Assembly (NCBI GenBank): GCA_002506105.1
Contig: DAWU01000031.1
Span: forward strand, 1 to 9,091
Reading direction: 5' to 3'
Origin: Methanolinea sp. UBA275
GTDB taxonomy: Archaea; Halobacteriota; Methanomicrobia; Methanomicrobiales; Methanospirillaceae
DNA: 9,091 nucleotides
A program made the translations under genes and the position numbers. This document shows positions 1-6,421 of the stretch, piece by piece (position 1 is the stretch's first letter; each line of letters begins with the position of its first letter). A model generated the notes under the pieces. It was given only the letters and a program-made list of their open reading frames with translations, was not told the origin of the DNA and ran no database searches.

Positions 1-40
1 ATTATTTAGGTCGCTATGTATAGAACCTGAGGATACGTAA

Positions 41-81
41 TTTTTTTCCTTCCCATTTTCGGTGCATTTTTTCCTTTTTTG
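41..81 (+). terminator. Cluster of oligo-T tracts, possible termination zone
   Basis: Three T tracts of six or seven bases lie at about 41-47, 67-72 and 75-80, with short pyrimidine stretches between. Archaeal transcription commonly ends at oligo-T tracts without a required hairpin. Read on the plus strand, this would end a transcript entering from left of the window. No upstream gene is visible, so the assignment is an inference from base composition alone. Confidence 0.35.
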
Positions 82-252
82 GCAGAATTTCAATGTTGCG
101 AATATGGTTTTGTTTTGATGAGAGGGAAAGAATTGCCCTCCCTACCGTCCCGGTGTTCCTCCGCAGATGGGAGTCTATAGGCCTTATTTGCGTGACCATC
201 ATCCCACCATAGTTCTCAGGTGAACAGAAACAGGGGAAAGGATACCCGGAGA

Positions 253-276
253 CGGGAGGGGATAGTACCCCTCCCG
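253..276. repeat. 9-bp perfect inverted repeat with hexaloop
   Basis: CGGGAGGGG at 253-261 pairs perfectly with CCCCTCCCG at 268-276 around a six-base loop. It is one of the two strongest hairpins of the gene-free region at 121-594. No T run follows on either strand, so it does not look like a terminator. Confidence 0.7.
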
Positions 277-296
277 GCCCACCCCGTGGTGCCCCC

Positions 297-326
297 GCAG
301 TTAGTGGCCTTCGGCCACTCAACTGC
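297..326. repeat. 13-bp hairpin with one bulge and a three-base loop
   Basis: GCAGTT at 297-302 pairs with AACTGC at 321-326, and AGTGGCC at 303-309 pairs with GGCCACT at 313-319. A single C at 320 is bulged and the loop is TTC. This is the longest near-perfect stem in the window. It lacks a T run, which argues for an RNA structural element rather than a terminator. Confidence 0.75.
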
Positions 327-579
327 TCCCTGGTGAAATCTCCTATGCGCATGACAGTCGCTGGGGTGACGGGAATGGCAGGTCACATGTCCGGGCTTCT
401 CTCGTCGGGCCCTCACTCTCGATCCCTGTTAGCGGGGGAGAGATGATGCTCGGGACCTGGCAGCAGGTGGTATTGCTGGAATTCGACGTGAGGAAAGGGC
501 GCACCCGGAGCATCGCGATCACTCTCATGCCATGATACCGCCTGAAGGCAGGCCGGATGCATGACGTGAATTGAAGGAT

Positions 580-594
580 AAAAAAGGATTTTTT
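580..594. terminator. Symmetric oligo-A/oligo-T block, bidirectional terminator
   Basis: AAAAAA at 580-585 and TTTTTT at 589-594 are separated by GGA. On the minus strand the first tract is a T6 run 11 bases past the stop codon of the UPF0147 gene, which suits an archaeal oligo-T terminator. On the plus strand the second tract would end a transcript coming from the structured region to the left. Such arrangements are typical between converging transcripts. Confidence 0.55.
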
Positions 595-596
595 GT

Positions 597-860
597 TCAG
601 TCCAGGGGGATCGTCTCCAGTTGAGAGACCAGTTCCCAGATACGGGTCCTTGCGTGGACGGGCATGTTCGGGTCATTGCTGATCTCGTCGATCTTTGAGA
701 TGGCCTCTGCTGCCCGGAGCCCGGAATTTTTATTATTGTTCATCAGCAGCTGCCGGGTCTCATCCGCGACCCTTCGGATATTCCTTGGTATGGTGCTGTC
801 ATCCATGATGTGCTGGAGCATCTGGATACAGCTCTCGATTGTTTTATCAGGGTTGGTCAT
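597..860 (-). CDS. UPF0147 family protein, small conserved archaeal protein
   Basis: This 87-residue, probably all-helical protein matches the archaeal UPF0147 family in length and style. It has an N-terminal helix (TIESCIQMLQHIMDD), then IPRNIRR, and a conserved-looking C-terminal stretch, PVHARTRIWELVSQLE. There is no signal peptide or membrane segment, so it should be cytoplasmic. The family has no established biochemical function known to me. The start at 860 is preferred over the longer frame from 899 because an AGAGGGG purine stretch lies about six bases upstream and the extra 13 residues look unlike the family. Transcription probably begins near 900-920 from the promoter region shared with the divergent zinc-ribbon gene, and ends at the T run just past the stop. 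Confidence 0.9.
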   Translation of the reverse strand: MTNPDKTIESCIQMLQHIMDDSTIPRNIRRVADETRQLLMNNNKNSGLRAAEAISKIDEISNDPNMPVHARTRIWELVSQLETIPLD

Positions 861-894
861 TTCAATCCCCTCTGGAGATTTCCACGAAAAACTA

Positions 895-950
895 CTCAAT
901 ATCGAGTTATTTTCGGTCCACTATTTATATCGAGAGCAAGTAATATAAAC
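895..950. promoter_or_regulatory. Divergent promoter region with TATA-like boxes on both strands
   Basis: TATTTATAT at 922-930 and TAATATAAAC at 941-950 are good archaeal TATA-like boxes. Read on the minus strand they give ATATAAATA and GTTTATATTA. They can serve both the UPF0147 gene (start 860, minus) and the zinc-ribbon gene (start 1046, plus), with predicted leaders of roughly 50 and 60-80 bases. Two copies of the octamer ATATCGAG (899-906, 927-934) lie inside this stretch and an inverted copy lies at 997-1004. Confidence 0.6.
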
Positions 951-1045
951 CATCCGACATGGCCATGCCAGGAAAGCCGGGTCATATCTCCGGAAACTCG
1001 ATATGGCTGGCACACAGAAGTAATCAACCATGTGATGGTGCCGGG

Positions 1046-1417
1046 ATGACACGTGAAGACGAGATAATGGCGGGGTATCTCCTGAAAGGGGGAAAGATGC
1101 TCTCAACATCGTGCCCTTCGTGCGGATGCCCCCTCTTTGAAGTGAAGGGAAAGACACTCTGCGTGGTCTGCGCCGAGGGAAAGGGAGAGAAGGGATCAGA
1201 GAAGACCGGCAGTTCCGACCGGGGATATGTAATGCCCGCATCACAGGAAAGTCCTTTGGCGAACCCGTCCAGCACTCACCTCGAAAAGACCCTTGAAGAG
1301 ACGCTCATCGGACTGTGTGCCCGGATCAGTGAGGAGAAAGATCCCAGGTGTGTTGCAGCATTGATGGAAGCGATCTCCCTTGGAATCGACGGGCTGAAGA
1401 CACTTCGATCCCGGTAA
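1046..1417 (+). CDS. Zinc-ribbon protein of the Sjogren's syndrome/scleroderma autoantigen 1 (p27) family
   Basis: This 123-residue protein carries a compact zinc ribbon near its N terminus, with cysteine pairs C23-x2-C26 and C39-x2-C42. Before it lies MAGYLLKGGKML and inside it CPSCGCPLF, the pattern of the archaeal p27-autoantigen (Auto_anti-p27) family. The middle (about 47-80) is polar and probably disordered. The last 45 residues look helical, with charged residues around hydrophobic positions, and may form a partner-binding module. Function in archaea is not established; a zinc-stabilised protein or nucleic-acid contact is a reasonable inference. The start at 1046 is chosen over 959 because the extra 29 residues are unlike the family and GGTG lies just upstream. 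Its stop codon ends two bases before that of the convergent hef gene. Confidence 0.88.
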   Translation: MTREDEIMAGYLLKGGKMLSTSCPSCGCPLFEVKGKTLCVVCAEGKGEKGSEKTGSSDRGYVMPASQESPLANPSSTHLEKTLEETLIGLCARISEEKDPRCVAALMEAISLGIDGLKTLRSR

Positions 1418-1419
1418 GG

Positions 1420-3654
1420 TCAGCGATACTGGCGGTTGGAGAGTTCGTGTATTGTTTTTGACCGCTGGCCTCCGATTCCCTTCACCTCGAGCAGTTCCTC
1501 ATTGCTCGCATTCACGACAGCTCTGATCGAGCCGAAGTGATCCAGCAGGAACCGGGCGTTCTTCAGGCCGATATCCGGAAACGAGGCGATCACGAGTTCC
1601 TGCTGCTCCCTGGGGGAGTGTCCCAGCCGTTTTGCAGGGAGGGATCGCTCCCTGTCTCCCCCCTCCTCTCTCCGTGTCAGCACCAGGATCATCTGTGCGG
1701 TGTCCTCTTCGTCCTTCGTAAAGAGGATGCTTATCCCAAGGTCGACCGCGATCGCGGCGAGGGTGCCGCGGATCGCATTCGGGTGGATATCCCGCATGGT
1801 ATAGAGGTCACCTCCCTCTATGATCAGCACGGGACGGGGAGCACTGCCGGCAAGCATCCGGAGCTGCCCAAGGAGATCCCTTTCCACGAGCGTATCCACG
1901 AAATCTCTGGCAGTCTTCCTCTCAATGATGATCCGATCGCCGATTGCATAGTCCCCCGAGGGGAGTCGCCCGAGTTGCAGCGCAGCCCCCGAATTGCTCA
2001 GGATCTCCACCACTCGGGAGGAGGTCTCGCGGTCATCCACCCGTATTGCGGGACCCTTTTCCGAAAACTGCTCGATGCTTGATTGCGTCGCAGAATGGGA
2101 TCTTGATGCTGCAGAAATCCCTGATGATTGGGAGATGCTTCGTATCCCGGAGAGCATGGAACGCTCCCGATTCTGGCTTACATACCTGAAGACCTCATCG
2201 GATGTCCCCTTCGTCACGAGGACAACGATCTTCCCCTTCCCGCTCCGGCCTGTCCGTCCTTTCCTCTGGATGCTTCGAATTTCGGAAGGAACCGCTTCAT
2301 AGAAGACCACGAGATCTGTGGAGGGGATGTCAAGTCCTTCTTCGCCGACTGACGTGGCAACCAGGACCCTGAACGCTCCCTCCCGGAATTTCTGCAGTGC
2401 CTCGATCTGGCGTTTCTGGGAGAGGCCCTTCTCGCTATCCTTTGTAGCCTGGCCGACGAACCGCTGGCATGCGATCCCTTCACCGTTCAGGTGATCGACG
2501 ATCTGCTGGACCATGTCACGGTATGTGGCAAAGACAATGATCCGGCTTTCGGGAGAGGATTCAAGCTGCTCTCCCACAACCCGGGATAAGATGGCTATCT
2601 TCGGGTGCAGTTCCTCCTTCCACGAGATGCAGCGTTCAAGGAGCCGGATGAAGACCGGGTCCCGGGAGAGCCGGGCAGTGGCTTTTGGCCCAGAGCCCCC
2701 GGTTCCTTCCGCAAAGAGCCTGTTGATATACGCAGAAAAAACCCGGCTGCCCTGGGATTCGGCGAGAGACAGGGCATGCCTGAGTTTCATCAGTTCCGCA
2801 TAGATCGACGCTGCAGAGAATCCCGTAGTGTCCCTTCCCTGGATCCGTTCCTGTACCTGGGCATTGATTGCCTGGAGGGCTTTCATGGAGAGCTGCTGCC
2901 GGGTGGGGACGGAAAACCCGAGTTTCCTCAAATAGGTGAGTCGTGAGTCGATGAGTGTGGTAAGGTCTGCGACCGCCTGTTTCAGACCGGGCGGGAGCTC
3001 AACCTCGATGACTTCGATCTCCCTCTCATGGATGTAGGGGGCAACATCCCTATCCTGGTCTGTCCTGCTCTCGACCTTCTCTATCCCAAGGTTTGCGCAT
3101 ACCTCTTCCACCTTCTCCACATGGCCTCCGGGGGAGGCTGTCATTCCCAGGATGAGCGGGGATCCCGCACTCGCAAGGTACCGCTGTGCCAGGAATACAT
3201 AGGCATAGTTCCCGACACCCCTGTGACACTCATCGAAGATCATAAGGGTCACATCCGCGAGGTCATAGCTCCCGGAGAGGATATCATTCTTGATCACCTG
3301 GGGGGTGGCAAAGACTGCACGCGCTGATTTCCATGCAGCGGCGCGTTCCGCCGCCGGGGTCTCCCCGGTGAACATGACGCGAGTCTCTTCATTCTGCCCG
3401 GGAATCAGGAGGAACTGCCGGAAGAACCTGAGGTGCTGTTCCACCAGGGGTTTCGTGGGGGCCATCATCAGCACCTTTCCCCCGTTGTTGTAGAGCCTCG
3501 ATGCCGCGACGAGCAGCGCGATTGCGGTCTTACCAAGGCCGGTGGGAAGGACGACCATGGTATGCCCTTCGAGGGCTTTCATGGCAATCGCGAGCTGGTA
3601 GGCTCGGGAATCCAGCGTGCCTGGCGTGACAAAAGGATGGGTGATGGTGGTCAT
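1420..3654 (-). CDS. hef: Hef helicase/nuclease, XPF/FANCM-type
   Basis: This 744-residue protein has the complete Hef architecture. The superfamily 2 helicase part shows an RAYQ element (17-20), Walker A LPTGLGKT (36-43), DECH box (141-144), TASP motif (172-175) and motif VI QRKGRTGR (463-470). A serine-rich linker (about 500-535) leads to an XPF-type nuclease domain with VDDRE (539-543), GD (567-568) and the catalytic signature ERKTARD (578-584). A C-terminal helix-hairpin-helix pair (about 690-744) contains LLEVKGIGGQR. In euryarchaea Hef unwinds and cleaves stalled replication forks and other branched DNA, acting as a homodimer, often with PCNA. Length is normal for the family and all key residues I can check are present, so it should be active as both helicase and nuclease. 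Its ATG overlaps the glyS stop codon (ATGA), implying cotranscription and coupled translation. Confidence 0.97.
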   Translation of the reverse strand: MTTITHPFVTPGTLDSRAYQLAIAMKALEGHTMVVLPTGLGKTAIALLVAASRLYNNGGKVLMMAPTKPLVEQHLRFFRQFLLIPGQNEETRVMFTGETPAAERAAAWKSARAVFATPQVIKNDILSGSYDLADVTLMIFDECHRGVGNYAYVFLAQRYLASAGSPLILGMTASPGGHVEKVEEVCANLGIEKVESRTDQDRDVAPYIHEREIEVIEVELPPGLKQAVADLTTLIDSRLTYLRKLGFSVPTRQQLSMKALQAINAQVQERIQGRDTTGFSAASIYAELMKLRHALSLAESQGSRVFSAYINRLFAEGTGGSGPKATARLSRDPVFIRLLERCISWKEELHPKIAILSRVVGEQLESSPESRIIVFATYRDMVQQIVDHLNGEGIACQRFVGQATKDSEKGLSQKRQIEALQKFREGAFRVLVATSVGEEGLDIPSTDLVVFYEAVPSEIRSIQRKGRTGRSGKGKIVVLVTKGTSDEVFRYVSQNRERSMLSGIRSISQSSGISAASRSHSATQSSIEQFSEKGPAIRVDDRETSSRVVEILSNSGAALQLGRLPSGDYAIGDRIIIERKTARDFVDTLVERDLLGQLRMLAGSAPRPVLIIEGGDLYTMRDIHPNAIRGTLAAIAVDLGISILFTKDEEDTAQMILVLTRREEGGDRERSLPAKRLGHSPREQQELVIASFPDIGLKNARFLLDHFGSIRAVVNASNEELLEVKGIGGQRSKTIHELSNRQYR

Positions 3655-5375
3655 GCACTCTTCAGGGACGCGAACGATGAAGACCCATCGAGGAGAGAAC
3701 GGATGAGCTCCGTGAGTGTGTCGGTCCTGACACGCACCTGCTGCATGCTATCGCGATCGCGGAGGGTCACGGTCCCGGAACCGGGTGTCTCGTAATCCAC
3801 CGTGAGTGCAAAGGGCGTCCCTATCTCGTCCTGCCTCCTGTAGCGGCGCCCAATAGCTCCCGAGTCATCAAACTCGGCCATTATTCGTGCTGCCTTGAGC
3901 CGTGTCGTGATCTCCCGGGCAATCTCCGGGAGCCCGTCGCGGTTCATCAGTGGGAATACTGCAACCTGGATGGGTGAGATGCGGGGGGGGAAACGGAGAA
4001 CCGTGCGTTCTTCGTCGTGTACCATCTCCTCGGCATAACTGTGCTCAAGCACTGCGTAGATCATCCGGTCTATCCCGTAACTTGGTTCGATCACGTGAGG
4101 TGTAACCTCCTCACCAGGCACGTCGACCTCTTCCTCCCTCACCTGGTAGAGATCGGGGGAGATGAATATCTCTTCACCATCGATACCGATGGTGACGCCA
4201 TCTTTCCCTGGCACAGCTTCGGCCAGGGCATCAGCAATCGCCTTTGCTTTACCCCTGAACCTCGGCCCGAGCGCCCCCATGTTCGCAACAACCCTGATCC
4301 GGCGTTCCTTCCGGGGAGTCTCGTAGGGAATAAATACGGTGAAGCGCTCACCGCTCTGTGTTCCATGGGCTTTGAGGTCGTAATCAGTCCGGTCTGCGAT
4401 CCCCACGGTCTCGACCCATCCGAACCGTTCTGAGAGGATCTCCGCGTCCCAGCAGTCCTCGGCGTAGTGGGCAAGTTCATCGGGAAGATGCTGCCGGAAA
4501 CGCAATTTTTCCGGGTTCACGCCGACTGTGACGAGGAGGTCGTGGGTGAGGGCCAGGTAATATGCGACATATTCGTTCGCGACGAGCCCCCTGTCCACTG
4601 CGTCACGCATCGTGATCACGATCGCGGGGGTTTCCCCCTGCTGCTGCGGGATCCCGAGGAGTGGCATCCGGTACTCGGCATAGCGGGAGAAATTGGGGTG
4701 CTTCTTCCTTGCGGGGTGAACAAAGATCTCCGCTTCTGCCTGGGTGAACTCCCTCAGGCGAATCATGCCCTGCCTGGGAGAGATCTCGTTCCGGTACGAC
4801 TTTCCAATCTGCACCGCGCCAAAGGGGAGAGAATCGCGGTAGAACCGGAGCAGGCGCTGGAAGTCCGTGAACATGCCCTGTGCGGTCTCCGGGCGGAGGT
4901 AGCCTTTCCTCTGTGAGCCGGGCCCAATCGAAGTCTGGAACATCAGGTTGAATGAGAATACCTCCACGTCGCCGAGCACTTCGCCGCATGCAGGGCAGGG
5001 GAGCGTCCGGATTTCCCGGGCGAGGTCAGCGCACCCCAGCGATGAAGCGTTTTTCACACCGCCTCCCTCCGCAATGTGATCCGCACGAAGGTACTCGTTG
5101 CAGTGGGGGCACTGGCACATCAGGTCAGAAAAACCTTTCAGGTGCCCGGAGGCGATGAAGATGTCCTCCTGTCCGATGGTCGGGCACTCAATCTCATAGT
5201 ATCCCTCATTGACCACGTAGAACTCCCGCCAGGTATCCTCAATCCTTCTCTTCATCATTGAGCCGAGGGGACCGTAATCGATGAACCCCGCGACTGATCC
5301 GTAACACTCGGAGGCAGGCCAGATAAATCCCCTTCTCCTGGCCAGTTCCATGATATTTTCATATATATCGCTCAT
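3651..5375 (-). CDS. glyS: Glycyl-tRNA synthetase, archaeal/eukaryotic dimeric type
   Basis: This cytoplasmic enzyme charges tRNA-Gly with glycine using ATP. Its 574 residues match the usual archaeal length. The class II catalytic core opens with ELARRRGFIWP (10-20) and continues with a zinc-binding insertion carrying C89-x2-C92 and C127-x2-C130. RPETAQG (161-167), motif 2 with YRNEISPRQGMIRLREF (194-210) and motif 3 with EPSYGIDR (430-437) follow. The anticodon-binding domain begins near SPIQVAVFPL (467) and includes a DDSGAIGRRYRRQDEIGTP stretch. These features separate it from the bacterial tetrameric enzyme. A TATA-like box (ATATAA, 5399 to 5394 on the minus strand) lies only 18 bases before the ATG and no Shine-Dalgarno sequence is present, so the transcript is probably leaderless. 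It is the first gene of a two-gene unit with hef. Confidence 0.97.
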   Translation of the reverse strand: MSDIYENIMELARRRGFIWPASECYGSVAGFIDYGPLGSMMKRRIEDTWREFYVVNEGYYEIECPTIGQEDIFIASGHLKGFSDLMCQCPHCNEYLRADHIAEGGGVKNASSLGCADLAREIRTLPCPACGEVLGDVEVFSFNLMFQTSIGPGSQRKGYLRPETAQGMFTDFQRLLRFYRDSLPFGAVQIGKSYRNEISPRQGMIRLREFTQAEAEIFVHPARKKHPNFSRYAEYRMPLLGIPQQQGETPAIVITMRDAVDRGLVANEYVAYYLALTHDLLVTVGVNPEKLRFRQHLPDELAHYAEDCWDAEILSERFGWVETVGIADRTDYDLKAHGTQSGERFTVFIPYETPRKERRIRVVANMGALGPRFRGKAKAIADALAEAVPGKDGVTIGIDGEEIFISPDLYQVREEEVDVPGEEVTPHVIEPSYGIDRMIYAVLEHSYAEEMVHDEERTVLRFPPRISPIQVAVFPLMNRDGLPEIAREITTRLKAARIMAEFDDSGAIGRRYRRQDEIGTPFALTVDYETPGSGTVTLRDRDSMQQVRVRTDTLTELIRSLLDGSSSFASLKSA

Positions 5376-5390
5376 GGACGGAAACTCTCT

Positions 5391-5400
5391 CTCTTATATC
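5391..5400 (-). promoter_or_regulatory. TATA-like box of glyS-hef; leaderless transcript likely
   Basis: On the minus strand this reads GATATAAGAG. Eighteen bases separate ATATAA from the glyS start codon. Since archaeal transcription starts about 25 bases downstream of the box centre, the first transcribed base should fall at or next to the ATG. The intervening bases contain no GGAGG-like element. Confidence 0.55.
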
Positions 5401-5496
5401 TGGTGCTCCGGCCAGAAAAACTGTGCGGGGATAGTGTCTGCGCATCCAGGAAAAATCTGTGAATAATTCAGGAATGCAATGGGGAGCCCGGCAAAT

Positions 5497-5514
5497 CCAA
5501 AATAAGACTTTTGG
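5497..5514. promoter_or_regulatory. Inverted repeat upstream of the helix-turn-helix gene
   Basis: CCAAAA and TTTTGG form a perfect 6-bp inverted repeat around six bases. It lies about 25 bases upstream of the TATA-like box of the 5591 gene, between two divergent genes, where a regulator could bind. Repeats of this length also occur by chance, so this is a weak candidate operator. Confidence 0.25.
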
Positions 5515-5540
5515 TGAACCTGGTGAGGCATAAGGATAAT

Positions 5541-5587
5541 GTTAAATATCATGCTGGGCATCTTATTCGATAATTCATCAGCGAGGT
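5541..5587 (+). promoter_or_regulatory. TATA-like box and ribosome binding site of the helix-turn-helix gene
   Basis: GTTAAATATC at 5541-5550 is a plausible archaeal TATA box, giving a start near 5570. GAGGT at 5583-5587 lies three bases before the ATG at 5591 and decides this start over the longer, differently framed ATG at 5539. Confidence 0.5.
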
Positions 5588-5590
5588 TTC

Positions 5591-6199
5591 ATGCAGGACG
5601 ACACGAGGAAGAAAGAACTGCTTCAGTTGTTCACCAATATCTCAGGGAAAACAAAAATCGTGGAACCCATGAAGAAGATACACGGGACCCTCAGGGATCG
5701 CGACGCGGTAGAACGCGAGATCGCACTGGTCATGCGGGAGATCCTGGAACAGGGCTTCTTCAAGACCAAATTAAAACCCATCCAGCTGGCAAGACTGGTC
5801 TCATCATATTATTCAGGGAAGAACGATACCGAAATTGCCAGGGAGCTCGGGGATGAGAAGCTGTCAAAGACGGTTGCACGTGCCCGGGTGAGGCTCAAAC
5901 TCTTCAGGGATCTTGATTTCAAGATGCCTTTTGATCAGGACCGGATGGAGGATCTCCTCATTTCCGGGAAGACCATGAAGGAAGTGAGCGATGACCTCGG
6001 GGTGAGTCCCTCAACACTGCGGGAATACCGGCACGTGATCGAGCAGAGGGACGATATCACGATCAATCCGTTCCTGGAGAGGATCAAGGACGTGATGGAG
6101 GACAGGGATCTCTCCGAGCAGATGACAAGGAGTGCAACCCGTGACAGTCTCGGGGAGGCGATCGATATCACCGAGGCAGAGTTGATCGACGTCACCTGA
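5591..6199 (+). CDS. Two-helix-turn-helix protein, similar in layout to haloarchaeal conditioned medium-induced protein 4
   Basis: This 202-residue soluble, highly charged protein has an N-terminal helical segment (1-65) followed by two helix-turn-helix-like units. The first contains YYSGKNDTEIARELGDEKLSKTV (split: DTEIARELG, then LSKTVARARVRLKLF, about 80-105). The second contains GKTMKEVSDDLGVSPSTLREYR (KEVSDDLGVS, then STLREYRHV, about 125-150). The C-terminal 50 residues are acidic. From memory of the family, the layout resembles the Cmi4 proteins of haloarchaea and their methanogen relatives, whose precise role is not known to me; DNA or RNA binding is inferred from the helix-turn-helix pattern. 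It is transcribed alone: TATA-like box at 5541, GAGGT binding site, and a hairpin terminator directly after the stop. Confidence 0.88.
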   Translation: MQDDTRKKELLQLFTNISGKTKIVEPMKKIHGTLRDRDAVEREIALVMREILEQGFFKTKLKPIQLARLVSSYYSGKNDTEIARELGDEKLSKTVARARVRLKLFRDLDFKMPFDQDRMEDLLISGKTMKEVSDDLGVSPSTLREYRHVIEQRDDITINPFLERIKDVMEDRDLSEQMTRSATRDSLGEAIDITEAELIDVT

Positions 6200-6206
6200 A
6201 CGTACC

Positions 6207-6246
6207 GATGGTATCCATCCCGTGATCTCACGGACAAAAATTTTTC
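6207..6246 (+). terminator. Double hairpin plus T run
   Basis: GATGG (6207-6211) pairs with CCATC (6215-6219). Immediately after, CCGTGA (6220-6225) pairs with TCACGG (6228-6233). Five T residues follow at 6241-6245. It begins eight bases after the stop of the helix-turn-helix gene and should end that transcript. Confidence 0.7.
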
Positions 6247-6280
6247 CAGAGCAGGGTCCCTACATTTTCCATTCTGGGTT

Positions 6281-6318
6281 CTGATAAGCAGGGAGAATCC
6301 TCCCCGGAATCTTATCAG
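6281..6318. repeat. Two-tier inverted repeat in an intergenic region
   Basis: CTGATAAG at 6281-6288 and CTTATCAG at 6311-6318 are perfect 8-bp inverted arms. Inside, GGGA at 6291-6294 pairs with TCCC at 6301-6304. There is no T run, and it sits between the terminator at 6207-6246 and the promoter near 6371, so it may be an operator or a DNA/RNA structural element. Confidence 0.55.
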
Positions 6319-6370
6319 GAAGGAACGGGTGAGATGAGGGCGCTCCCGGGCGCGAAAGTCCACGCGCAAG

Positions 6371-6416
6371 TATTTTAGAAGGTCCATTCCTATTCTACCA
6401 GTGGCATCGGAGGGAT
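6371..6416 (+). promoter_or_regulatory. TATA-like box and ribosome binding site of the UPF0173 hydrolase gene
   Basis: TATTTTAGA at 6371-6379 is a plausible TATA box with a predicted start near 6400. GGAGGGAT at 6409-6416 is a good ribosome binding site five bases before the ATG at 6422, and fixes that codon rather than the GTG at 6401 as the start. Confidence 0.55.
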
Positions 6417-6421
6417 CCCCT

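Larger units (their letters stand above)
121..594 (+). ncRNA. GC-rich, hairpin-dense region without a gene; candidate structured RNA of unknown class
   Basis: No convincing protein gene lies here, yet the segment is GC-rich between AT-rich flanks and folds strongly. Perfect or near-perfect stems: 253-261 with 268-276 (9 bp, hexaloop); 297-309 with 313-326 (13 bp, one bulged base at 320, loop TTC); 445-451 with 508-514 (7 bp), enclosing 455-459 with 464-468; 540-544 with 549-553; 122-126 with 136-140. A symmetric AAAAAA-GGA-TTTTTT block at 580-594 follows, so a plus-strand transcript could stop at 589-594, which favours the plus strand. I compared it with archaeal RNase P and SRP RNA signatures and could not place the hallmark elements on either strand in a consistent order. 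The minus strand near 180-215 vaguely resembles the 3' conserved region of RNase P RNA, but the matching 5' element is missing. Boundaries, strand and identity are uncertain. Confidence 0.3.

Noticed and set aside
14..352. 112-codon minus-strand open frame
   Set aside because: No ribosome binding site before the ATG, composition unlike a folded protein, and it runs through the strong hairpins at 253-276 and 297-326. It looks like a by-product of GC-rich structured sequence.
140..520. RNase P RNA
   Set aside because: The minus strand near 180-215 resembles the 3' conserved region, and the plus strand has a GAGGAAAG at 490-497, but the two lie on different strands and the required partner elements are absent on each.
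413..676. 87-codon minus-strand frame overlapping the end of UPF0147
   Set aside because: It overlaps a well-supported gene in another frame and has no recognisable motif or binding site.
664..948. 94-codon plus-strand frame
   Set aside because: It is the antisense shadow of the UPF0147 gene and extends through its promoter.
1537..2082. 181-codon plus-strand frame inside hef
   Set aside because: Antisense shadow of the nuclease domain of a clearly conserved gene.
4467..4916. 149-codon plus-strand frame inside glyS
   Set aside because: Antisense shadow of the synthetase catalytic core.
6334..6378. 14-codon leader frame before the UPF0173 gene
   Set aside because: It ends inside the TATA-like box that most likely drives the gene, so it would not be on that mRNA.
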